Below are positions 1 to 8,572 of a stretch of 20,141 nt of DNA, in pieces. The stretch is from contig AJWJ01000447.1 of NCBI GenBank assembly GCA_000277445.1, forward strand, positions 1 through 20,141. Direction: 5' to 3'. Made by a program: the position numbers and the translations under genes. The DNA is from Polysphondylium violaceum (lineage: Eukaryota; Evosea; Eumycetozoa; Dictyosteliales; Dictyosteliaceae). Numbering within the stretch: the stretch's first letter is position 1; each line of letters opens with the position of its first letter. Under the pieces are notes generated by a model. The model was not told the DNA's origin and did not search any database. It saw nothing but the letters and a program-made list of their open reading frames with translations.

Positions 1-1031
1 CTTAAGTGTGTGGGTGAAAAATTTAAAAAAAAAAAAAACAAAATTTTTTTTAAAAAAAAAATCTCACCACACTGTAGTTGTTGGAACTCACCCCACTTTG
101 ATCACTTGACGCAAAGAGAAGGGAGGAGAGCAAAAATACACAAGGAATAGACAGAAATATACAACAACCACACAGTGGTCGACTTTTAAAACCCAAAATA
201 GTGAGTGTGTATACAATGAAACTTACCAATAAATAGTAAATGTGAATGTGGTGTATTATTTTACTTTGTTTATTTAATAATAATAAAAAAAATAATTAAT
301 CTTGGTGTCTTTATTTATTCCTTTTCTGTTGTTGTTCTGTTCATTAATTAGGACAAAGTGATTATTTACAACACTATTTATCCAATGCACTGATGAGGGA
401 ATGAGGGTGTAGAGATGTATGATTTAAAAAAGAGATCACAAAACTGGAAATAAAATGTAGTTTTGATGTGATGGCAAACTTTTTTTATAAATAGTTTGGT
501 GTAAAACACAAGAATACACAATATATAAAAATAAACAACCAATAGTAATTACAGCCAAGATTTGCACAAGAAAAAAAAAAGAAAAAAAAAGAAAAAAAAT
601 AAAAAAAAAAAACAAAGTAACAAAAAAAAAAGAAAAAAAATCTTCTGACTTTTCGAAAATAGGGGGCAGAGACAATATCTTCATATCTTGTCAGCCTAAA
701 AATCCTCCACACTAACCTAACACTCTACACTTTGATATGATATGGGTATGTTTGTGTGCAAAAGTCTAAATTAGGAATGTGTGGTGGGAGGATGCAAAGC
801 ATCCAAGACGATATTTTTTGAATTAAAAGTGTCCCCTTTCCAACCCTGCTCTTTCTGTTTGTTTGATAAAAATAAGAGTTCCCAATATTTTGTTCAATAT
901 ATAAAGATCAAATCGAGATATGAAAAATAACGGTTTTTTTGCATTTTTTTTGAATTTTTTTTTATTTTGTGTTTTTTTTGTGCATATTTACCCCTCATCA
1001 TTGTCTAGATGTAATATTAGATATATTAGTA
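1..1031. other. Gene-free upstream region, A/T-rich
   Basis: I see no gene here. The stretch holds long A and T runs (about 27-60 and 570-640), a G/T-rich patch with the 9-mer TGTGGGTGA at 9-17, and a small perfect hairpin, GGATGC-AAA-GCATCC, at 789-803. The minus-strand open frames over 436-712 are mostly Phe encoded by the A/T homopolymers, so I do not call them genes. The right end is probably the promoter and 5' untranslated region of the zinc-finger gene that starts at 1032. Confidence 0.6.
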
Positions 1032-1682
1032 ATGAATGAGGAGGATAATATACAAGATTTAGATACCTCTCCGAAATCATTTGAATCTCAACAACCTCTA
1101 CAAACTATTCACAATAATAGTAAGAACACTAGTAGTAGTAGCAGTGCTACTGATGATGATAAAAGATGGTGGGAAAAATTAAGTGATCAAGAAAAACAAG
1201 AGATTAAATTGTCGGGTAAAAAACATCTTAAATCTATTCAAAAACAAGTTTGTGATCAATTGAAATGTGAATACTGTCATTGGGTAAAGTTTACCTCATT
1301 AAGAATGTATCGATTACATATGTTATCAAAACCACATCTAAAAAGAGAACAACGATCAAAGATTTCTGATACATGGTCTTGTAAAATATGTAATCTATTT
1401 TTACCAAATGAATCTGAATGGGTAAATAATAATTAATTAATTAATTAATTAATGATTTAATCAAGATATATAATTTTATTAATATATCTCTATTATAATA
1501 ATATATAGACTAAACATTCGATTGGTAAAAAACATAAGATGAAAATGAAAGAATATTCAGAGAAACATTATCCACTTGTTAGACCATACTTTGAATCAGA
1601 TTTAAAGAATCTAAAACAAAATGAATTTAAAGAAGAAAGAGAAGAAGATGGTGATGATTTATATTCTTCATTTATTAATTAA
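1032..1682 (+). CDS. Two-finger C2H2 (U1/JAZ-like) zinc-finger protein
   Basis: Two exons, 1032-1421 and 1509-1682, encode 187 residues. The intron 1422-1508 (GTAAAT...ATATAG) is needed to complete the second finger. The open frame continues upstream but without an ATG, so I start at ATG 1032. Finger 1 is C79-x2-C82-x13-H96-x5-H102. Finger 2 is C117-x2-C120-x12-H133-x5-H139, and the intron falls between residues 130 and 131, inside it. The His-x5-His spacing is typical of U1/JAZ-type fingers, which in known families often bind double-stranded or structured RNA; that role is inferred here. The N-terminus is acidic and Ser/Asn-rich (about 1-45), followed by a KRWWEKLSDQEKQEIK helix. The C-terminus is acidic. 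The gene converges on MSH4 and its last five codons, including the stop, overlap the MSH4 coding end on the other strand. The exact protein is not recognised. Confidence 0.85.
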
Positions 1683-4600
1683 TTCATCATCATCATCATC
1701 TTGATTTTGATGATGTAATTGATATTCTTTTTTCAATTCAATTAAATATTGTTTTACACTTGTTTCATTTTGATTTTTAAAATATTCAATATTTAAAAGT
1801 TTTTGAACAAACTGATATTCAATTCTAGATGGATGATAATCAATTTCATCTCTATTGTTGCTGTTGTCATTGTTATTTATATCATCCAAAGAATTTCTAA
1901 TAATACGAGCAGCATCAATAACTCTTTGATCAATTTCAGCCAATTCTGCAATATCAATACCATATCTAGTGATATCTGATACACCTTCATTCAAGAGATA
2001 TTTATAGTTTAAACTGTTTTCATCTCTAGAGACCATAAAGTGATAGATTCTAATGTTTGGGTAGAGAATTGCCAACTTTAACAACTCTTGGTAATGGGTG
2101 ACAAAAAGAGTATAGCAACCAATCTCAGCCATTCTTTCACTGATGCTCCATGCAATAGATGATCCATCAAGATTTGCTGTACCTCTGCCAAGTTCATCAA
2201 CAATAACCAATGAGTGCTCTGTGGCAAATTCCAAAATATAAGAGATTTCCTTCATTTCTGTCATAAAGGTACTGGCATTGGATTGCATGTTGTCTGATGT
2301 ACCTATTCTACTAATGAGTCGATCGACAATGGGAATAATAGCAAACTCTGCTGGAATAAAAGATCCAATGTGTGCCATGATGGTCAAAAGAGAAACTTGT
2401 TGAATATAGGTCGACTTGCCCGACATGTTTGGACCGTGAACCAATTGGAAATTGGATGTTTGGTTGATAAGAGTGTCGTTGGGGATAAATGTAGTTTTTC
2501 TATTGATCATTGATTGTGTGAGTCTGACGGGATGATATCCTTTTTGAATTCCAATAGGACCACTACTATAAATCTCTGGACATACAACGCTATCGCTACT
2601 CAAAACTACATAGTTGGCCAAAGACATTAAATAGTCCAATAGCGAGATTGATTCCGAAATATTAAACAAATCAGATATGCTCAATCTATAGGTGTAGACA
2701 AGCTTTTCGATGGATTGGACAGACAGTAAAATAATCTCTTCAAATACCTCTTTGTTTCTTCGCGAGAGAGAGATTAAATCTTCACTGGTAAATGTACATT
2801 TTTGATTGGCAAATGTAGATTTGATGAAAATGTCTGGCAAGTGAAAGAGTGATTTGTTTTTACAAGGCAAAGAGAAATAGTGACCCCTTGTGGTAGAATA
2901 TTGTATTTTCAATGAAGAAAGTTTATATACCTCTTGATAATGTTTTGATAAAGCATTGATATCATCATTGGTTTCAAAAAATGTTTTCTTGCAAACGTCC
3001 AATAATGGTTCTATGCCATCTTTGATGGAATAAACAATTTTCGTCGATGAAATTACTTTAAGAGTAGGTGTCTTTTCATTTATAAATCTATGATTTTCTT
3101 TTAACAATTGATTGATAATTGGTTTTGATAGATTTCTATTTATAGATTTTAATAATGCATTCTCTTTACTTTTTAATAAATCTACAATCTTTGGTAATAT
3201 CTCAAAGATTTTTTTAATTTCAATCTAAATTATATATGTATTAATATTTATAAAAGTTTATAATATCTATATTAAAAATATACAAATTGTTTAATTAGTG
3301 ATTCAGCTTTTTTAATACTCGTTATCTTTTTTTTTGTTTGTGAAAATGATATTAATATTTTATCTATATCACCAATCTTCGAAAGAACAGGAACTAGTGA
3401 ATTAAATATAGTTTCATCAGATAACAATTCTTTAATTGCATCTTGTCTAAGTTTAATAGTAACTAAATCTATTTATAAATAGTTATATATATTAATATAG
3501 AGTAATTAATAAAAGTTATAATTATTTATCATACCATTTGGAGGTTGAACTATATTTGAAATTAATAATCTTGTACCTTGAGCTGTTTTTGTTTTATTAA
3601 TTGAATCCAAGAGAGTGTATTTTCTTGAACCATCATAATTATTTCTAATTAATTCTAAATTCTTTATAGTTTCGCCATCGATAATCATTGTTCTTTCACA
3701 GCCTGAAAAACTAATATTTACACATTGATTGACAAAATTAACATCATGAAATCCTTCAAGATATTTAACTAGTGCATGAAAACTTCCATATGCCAAATAT
3801 TTTTTAAATGATATTTTTTCAATAGAGATATATTTTTCTGGAACACTGTATTGTTTAATCATTAATTCACCAACGTTTTCATTAAATTGTTTTCTATGGA
3901 ATGGTTGGAATTTGGTTCGAGGAAATTTTTGTTCAATCATTTTAACCATTTGAGAATCTTGTTCAATAGGTGGTAATATACATATTAATGGTGTATGAAT
4001 ATAGAGTTTGGTATAGAGGTGAACATAGGTTTGGGAATCACAAAATTGTCCAATTTCAATTTCACCAGTTACTTGATTATAACATGAATATCCAATCTTT
4101 TATAAACTTTATTAATATATCTATAGTCTATATACTAAATATTTTGTAAATTTTTATTTAAAACATACTTCTCTTGATTTGTTTTCAGTCAGTGCTATAA
4201 TATTAAACATATTATTATTATTTATTGTAGAAGAGATTGGTGTTTTTTTTAAAACTTTGTCAATTGTTTGTGTGTTATCTTTAATTTCAGTATTTAAAAC
4301 ATTCTTTTTTGTAGGTGATTTTATAATACTATCTAAGGATTTAGGAGTTTTCAAATTTGTTATTTTCTTGGGAAGAGGAGTATTAGGGTTTTTAAATTTA
4401 AAATTGTTTATCCCTGGAGTACTAATAATGTTATTATTGTTATTTACTATTTCCTTTTTATTATTATTCTCTATTGTTAATGGAGAGTATACAAATTCAT
4501 CTAAATTATAATCTTCTATTTCATTTTTTTCTTTTAAACTTTGATTATCTGGTTTACTCTTTAATATGTCTTCCAATTCAATAAACTCAAGCTCATCATT

Positions 4601-4732
4601 ATCTAATTCTCTATTTTCTTTTTGAGAATTAATTCTGTTCTTATTAATACTATTATTTTTATTATTTTTAGTGTCTAACCAAGAATCATCAAGATAATTA
4701 TATATATCAAATTCTTCTGTAAAGTCATTCAT
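1668..4732 (-). CDS. msh4: MutS protein homolog 4 (MSH4), meiotic crossover factor
   Basis: Four exons on the minus strand: 4732-4169, 4096-3535, 3468-3284 and 3224-1668 (955 residues; human MSH4 is about 936). All donors are GTATxT type and the phases fit. The first ~190 residues are Asn/Ser-rich and acidic. The mismatch-binding MutS domain I is absent, as in all MSH4/MSH5. Connector, lever and clamp domains follow (for example KNLELIRNNYDGSRKYTLLD and TKTAQGTRLLISNI in exon 2). The ATPase has Walker A GPNMSGKST at about 701-709, STFMTEMKEISYIL, Walker B VIVDELGRGT with D780/E781, and the H-loop FVTHYQEL. The C-terminus is acidic (five Asp). Known MSH4 pairs with MSH5 as a clamp that stabilises recombination intermediates in meiosis. 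It converges on the zinc-finger gene with a 15-bp overlap. The neighbouring 5190 gene is head to head, 457 bp from its start codon. A decayed copy of its 5' end lies near 10.2-10.7 kb. Confidence 0.95.
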
Positions 4733-5189
4733 GATTGTATATCTATAGATGTTTGATTTGATGCTCGAGATGAAAATAGCTATAAATGAATATTAAAAAA
4801 TTATGACAAGTCCTATAAAAAATACATATAAACAACAGTACTGTAATATAGTGAATGCTATTTTACATACCTTTTTTTTAAATTTATTCTATCCTCATCT
4901 GTACCACCCAAAATGACAAATCAAGAAAAATTGTTTTGGGCGTGTGTGATATGCAAGACCATTACCTCAAATGACTTTTCTTTTTCTCGACTTTAATTTT
5001 TTTCACTTGTTCTTTTTGTTGTTCGCCACCAGAATCTTGTCCAATACTCGTATTGAATTCAATTTCTTCTTTTTTATTTGATAAAATTCAAGATAACAAA
5101 TGAATAAAAACTTTTTAAAAAAATTGCAGATTTCATGAATTTTTGTAAAATATTCAGAATTTTTTCGAATCGCAAAGTTAATTAGAACA
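4733..5189. promoter_or_regulatory. Shared divergent promoter region of MSH4 and the 5190 gene
   Basis: These 457 bp separate two start codons facing away from each other, so both promoters should lie here. Two blocks are strongly conserved in the second copy near 10.6 kb: the perfect palindrome ACAGTACTGT (4835-4844, with matching flanks) and a 26-bp block at 4912-4937 identical to 10687-10712. Similarity stops near 4960. Beyond that, a minus-strand stretch 5075-4962 reads as a lysine/glutamate-rich peptide ending in a stop, with no start codon; it may be an orphan exon or chance. No clear TATA box is distinguishable in the A/T-rich background. Confidence 0.6.
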
Positions 5190-6743
5190 ATGAGTATCTT
5201 AACTTTGGACAAACTAAATGTCAAATGCCCTTTTTGTAGCAATGACTGGTTCTTTTCTGAGCTTGGGGATCATATTTACAAATGTTTAAATGGTATTCTC
5301 ATGAAATTTAAGATGAAGCCCTTTGTTACTCCAGATGAACACTATGATAAAATAAGCGCATTGGAGAAGGACAATGAAGATAAAATTAAAGCATTGGAGA
5401 AGGGCAATGAAGATAAAATTAAAGCAATGGATAGGGACAATGAAGATAAAATAAGCGCATTGGAGAAGGACAATGAAGATAAAATTAAAGCATTGGGGAA
5501 GTACTACGAAGATAAAATTAAAGCATTGGAGAAGTACTACGAAGATAAAATGAAAACCTTAGAAAGCAAACATCATGACCAGATACAATCAATAGAACAA
5601 AATCACCGATCAGAAAGAGAGGTACTTCTTAAAAACTTTGCTGATACTAACCTATCAGTTGATTCCTTTTCTAAAAACAATTCGAGAAAAAGAATTAAAG
5701 AAGAAAATTATTCCCAAACATTTATGAATATCAATGTCAAGGAAGGGGTCATAGACGAAAATCAAGTTTTAGATGAAGATTCGTTGTCGGACCAAGAGGA
5801 GTCTCAAAAACCACCACAATCTCTACCTGAAAATCAAAATCATCGGGCATTGCCTCCATATCAACACAGTCCTGCTCCAATGATTAAACAAGAGATTGGT
5901 CTCCACTTTGACCATACTCCCATTAAAATCGATTTTAATCAACCCCTTCTACAGAACCATATGTTACCTTTTCCTCAACCATACTCTCCTTATAACCAAC
6001 TTTATACTCAGTACCCCTTTCAATCAATTCAGCACCATCAATCAATCCAGCATCAACCATCATTATATCCACCACAAATAAATCAAACTAAATATTTAAT
6101 TGAAGAAACACAAGGAAACAGTATCGCCGAATTTATTAAATTCGATAAGCAAAAAGAAGAGCTTTATCTTCAAAAAGCTAAATACCTTTATCTTAAATTA
6201 GACAAGAACAATTCGGTTGAAAATTGTTTTTTTAAAAAGAAACATTCTTATTTAACTGTGGAAAATGGATTTCCCAATGGTCTATCAATAAATGTTATTA
6301 ATGAATTAGATGCATTGACAGGACAGGCTTTGAGTGATAGGCTAATCGAGCTAACAACAATTCAAAGTTGTCATGATGGAAAACATGTGAACAAATCAAT
6401 TCTCTATATTGGTTATCAATCTATGGTGATTTGTAAACATAGTCATTTATCCGATTCACCAAATCCATTGTTTCTTAAGCACTATTTCTCAAAGAGCTTA
6501 GACAATCCCAATACTTACAAACGAGAAGATAAACAAAAAGAATGTCTATTCAAACATGGTGATAAGAAAAGTGAAAAGAAAATGGCAACTAGTTTTATAA
6601 GGGTCAGGGGATGTAATGTACCAGATGCTCCTGAGAACTATAAATATATATGTAGTTTTTCTTGTTTAATCTCCCAGAGCAAATGCTTTGCTGAAGGAGC
6701 TTGGTTTAGCAAAGTTTGTCAAAAATCTAAGAATTCGAATTAG
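5190..6743 (+). CDS. Unrecognised protein with C2HC finger, 11-residue repeats and Cys/His-rich C-terminal domain
   Basis: One uninterrupted frame of 517 residues, starting at an ATG in A-rich context. A zinc-finger pattern C13-x2-C16-x11-H28-x3-C32 opens the protein. Residues 53-129 are seven tandem 11-residue units (type DKIKALEKDNE), a likely coiled coil. A charged helix follows, then a Pro/Gln/His-rich linker (about 200-300). The last ~190 residues look folded, with many Cys and His (CHDGKH, CKHSH, ECLFKH, CSFSC). I do not recognise the family. The layout (finger, coiled coil, linker, possible beta-rich domain) would suit a nuclear protein, but that is inference. The frame stops at TAG 6741-6743. 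The same frame then stays open for about 70 further codons, first as a Ser/Glu/Lys/Gln-rich tail, then directly into the ATP-grasp-like fragment at 6856. The present C-terminus may therefore be shortened. Confidence 0.75.
   Translation: MSILTLDKLNVKCPFCSNDWFFSELGDHIYKCLNGILMKFKMKPFVTPDEHYDKISALEKDNEDKIKALEKGNEDKIKAMDRDNEDKISALEKDNEDKIKALGKYYEDKIKALEKYYEDKMKTLESKHHDQIQSIEQNHRSEREVLLKNFADTNLSVDSFSKNNSRKRIKEENYSQTFMNINVKEGVIDENQVLDEDSLSDQEESQKPPQSLPENQNHRALPPYQHSPAPMIKQEIGLHFDHTPIKIDFNQPLLQNHMLPFPQPYSPYNQLYTQYPFQSIQHHQSIQHQPSLYPPQINQTKYLIEETQGNSIAEFIKFDKQKEELYLQKAKYLYLKLDKNNSVENCFFKKKHSYLTVENGFPNGLSINVINELDALTGQALSDRLIELTTIQSCHDGKHVNKSILYIGYQSMVICKHSHLSDSPNPLFLKHYFSKSLDNPNTYKREDKQKECLFKHGDKKSEKKMATSFIRVRGCNVPDAPENYKYICSFSCLISQSKCFAEGAWFSKVCQKSKNSN
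5346..5576 (+). repeat. 33-bp tandem repeat, seven units (11-residue coiled-coil repeat)
   Basis: Seven consecutive 33-bp units begin at 5346, 5379, 5412, 5445, 5478, 5511 and 5544. Each encodes a variant of DKI(S/K)ALEKDNE. Units 1 and 4 encode the same peptide, and units 5 and 6 share a Tyr-Tyr variant. The last unit is the most divergent. The pattern points to expansion by unequal exchange or slippage. An 11-residue period with spaced hydrophobic positions fits a right-handed (hendecad) coiled coil. Copy number may vary between strains. Confidence 0.9.
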
Positions 6744-6855
6744 AATTCGAAATCTGAACCAAGTGAACCAGATGAATCGGAGTATACAGAGGATCCAAAA
6801 CAATCAAAGCAATCAAAATCATCAAGGCAATCAAAACAATCAAAGCCACAAGAGC

Positions 6856-7419
6856 CACCTGATGAAGCCAAAGACTGGATACAAGCTGTTAAAGATCATA
6901 AAGTAATATCTATAAATGGATTTCCATCATTTTTCATATCTGAAAACAAAAAAACAATTGGCATTACTTTTAGATAAACGATTTCATCATCACTTTACAA
7001 ATGAACAAATCAAAGCCATTCAATCACTCATTTTACCAACATTTATTTTAAAATCAAATCAAGATAACTTTACCGAAGTTAAAGAAAATATCATTAATAA
7101 CAAAGACGAATATGTAATCAAAAGTTCAACTGATAGCCGTGGAAGGGCAATTTTTATTGGAAAATCAATGAACCAAGATGATTGGAATTCTTTGGTAGAA
7201 CAAACTGTTGATGGTGCTTTTGTAATTCAAAAATTTATAAAATCAAAGCAAACAATGGTGGTATGTCCACAATCTGGAAAAGAAGTTTTAATGAACACAT
7301 CATTAGCAATATTTATTATCGAGGGAAAATCAGTTGGATTAAATGCCCGATCATCTCCTAGCTTGATTCAAAATATATTTGCAGGAGGAATAATGCAAGT
7401 CATATATCTAGTCAATTAG
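6856..7419 (+). pseudogene. Broken 3' copy of the ATP-grasp-like gene at 8573-9901
   Basis: Bases 6856-7419 match 9339-9901 collinearly. I count by hand about 35 substitutions over roughly 560 bp (about 94% identity). The copy begins abruptly at codon 256-257 of the intact gene, so about 58% of the protein is missing. It carries one extra A in the run at 6951-6956 (ACAATTGG against ACATTGG), which shifts the frame. Downstream of that, the frame is open to a stop at the same place as in the intact gene (KRFHHHFTNEQIK...IYLVN). An ATG at 6916 reaches that frame but begins out of frame with the homologous part. The left end is fused, in the correct frame, to sequence following the stop of the 5190-6743 gene. 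The junction shares the short word CACCTGATGAAGCC with the intact gene. Similarity continues beyond the stop into the flank. Confidence 0.9.
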
Positions 7420-7644
7420 TTATCAAAAAGAGATAATCAATATGGGGTAAACTTTTTTTAATAATAATTTTAGTGGTTTGGAGACTTTTTTTAAATAAAA
7501 AAATTGTTTTGTTTTGTTCTTTTTTAGGGTATCATTGTTTAGAGATAAACGGCTCTATTTTATTTCTAAGAAATGTGTGATCTATATTATTTTACAAAAG
7601 ATATGATGATGATTAATGATTTCTTTTTCTTGTTGTCAACTTTT
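7420..7644. repeat. Duplicated 3' flank of the ATP-grasp-like gene
   Basis: The bases after the stop resemble those after the intact gene's stop. About 7420-7440 aligns with 9902-9925. The stretch around 7478-7550 (TTGGA, then TTAAATAAA, TTTTAGGG and TTTAGAGATA in the same order) aligns with about 9957-10040. Similarity is weaker than in the coding part and fades after about 7600. The duplication therefore included the 3' untranslated region and perhaps the polyadenylation region. No separate gene is seen here. Confidence 0.6.
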
Positions 7645-8023
7645 TTATTCCAACTCTTCAAAAATTAGATCTTTGAGCCTTTTTTCCATTTTCTTATGAT
7701 AATATGCCCCTCCTAAGACCTATAAAACTTATAGATATAATTAAAATCAATATCAAATATATATCTCTTTTTTCATTCTTTTCTCTCTCTAATTAAGATC
7801 GTCATTGTTTTGTTTCCCAAACATTTTAAATTAAAAAAAAAAAATTGAATTAATTTATTTGTAAATAACCCCTCTTAACACTTTCCTCTTTTCTTGTTGT
7901 CCAATTTTTTTTTTATGTAACAAAAATTGATATTAAAGTAGATAATATTATTATATGTATTAGAGTAAATAAATATTTTTAAATCAAACTTACAATCAAG
8001 TGATCGGAGTTAACAGAACTCAT
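7645..8023 (-). CDS. Possible small two-exon gene, 34-residue product
   Basis: On the minus strand an ATG at 8023 in a good dictyostelid start context (TTAAAATG) opens MSSVNSDHLI, followed directly by a consensus donor GTAAGT at 7993. The first acceptor I find that keeps an open frame is TTTATAG ending at 7720. Exon 2 (7719-7645) then reads VLGGAYYHKKMEKRLKDL and ends FEELE-stop. The joined product is 34 residues with a basic, amphipathic C-terminal half. The intron of 274 bp is longer than most here, so an additional small exon could be hidden inside it. I recognise no family. It lies between the broken and intact ATP-grasp-like copies, on the opposite strand. It could be chance, but the start context, exact donor and charged second exon are more than expected in this A/T-rich spacer. 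Confidence 0.35.
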
Positions 8024-8572
8024 TTTAATATATTTATTGTATGAATACATAGGAATGATAAATCTTATTTTGTTGTTTTAATCATGCAAAAATGTTTTCT
8101 CATCAGTGTAAAAAAATATCGTAAAATATATAAGAGAGCGGAGGGGGTGAACAAATAAATTAAAAGTCTCTAATACCTTCCAATTATAAATTTTTATGAG
8201 CCTCTCTACCTTAAAAGAGTAGTTGTTTAAGAAAAAAATGAAAACATTTTTTATTATTTAGCTTCAAGTTTATACATACTGAATAGTAGATATAATATAT
8301 ATATATATAAAAATAGATTAAAAGTTAAAATTGAAAAGTGTTGTGTGTGAAATCTTGATCAAAAAGGTTTAGAAGTGGTCAACCCTTAAAGTGCATGGGG
8401 TGGGTTTTGAGATAAAAAATTTTTTTGAAAATAGTGGCACCACCAATTTTTTCACTTGCATACCTTAAGGGTTGAACCTTTTTTTCAATAAAGATATAGT
8501 ATTTATACATTATACATTTCAAACAATTTTTAAATTCATTTATCAAAAAAAAAAGAAATTGGAAAAACAATA
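8024..8572. other. Spacer with inverted repeat, promoter side of the ATP-grasp-like gene
   Basis: This spacer separates the start codons of the possible small gene (minus) and the ATP-grasp-like gene (plus), so it should contain promoters for both. It has a TA dinucleotide run near 8296-8309 and an A-rich leader (8544-8570) just before the ATG at 8573. Its main structure is the inverted repeat at 8365-8484, listed separately. I see no other gene here. Confidence 0.6.
8365..8484. repeat. Imperfect inverted repeat of about 120 bp
   Basis: The arms TCAACCCTTAA (8379-8389) and TTAAGGGTTGA (8465-8475) are perfect complements. Pairing extends with mismatches on both sides: AAAGGTT on the outer left against AACCTTT on the outer right, and GTGCATG against CATAC inside. 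The interior includes a GGTGGG-rich left part and a CCACCA right part, which could also pair. It lies about 100 bp upstream of the ATP-grasp-like start codon. It could be a short terminal-inverted-repeat relic or an RNA hairpin; no target-site duplication is obvious. Confidence 0.5.

Noticed and set aside
436-712. Two overlapping minus-strand open frames of 75-82 residues
   Set aside because: Most residues are Phe from A/T homopolymers; no family motif and no convincing splice context.
4179-4511. Plus-strand 110-residue hydrophobic open frame
   Set aside because: Antisense of the Asn/Lys-rich first exon of MSH4; its hydrophobicity is a by-product.
6741-6743. Programmed read-through of the TAG to make a fusion protein
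   Set aside because: No known read-through context or structure is seen, and the downstream frame is broken by an insertion soon after.
6916-7419. An independent 167-residue gene starting at ATG 6916
   Set aside because: Its first residues come from the shifted frame of the broken ATP-grasp-like copy; it is better explained as the tail of that pseudogene.
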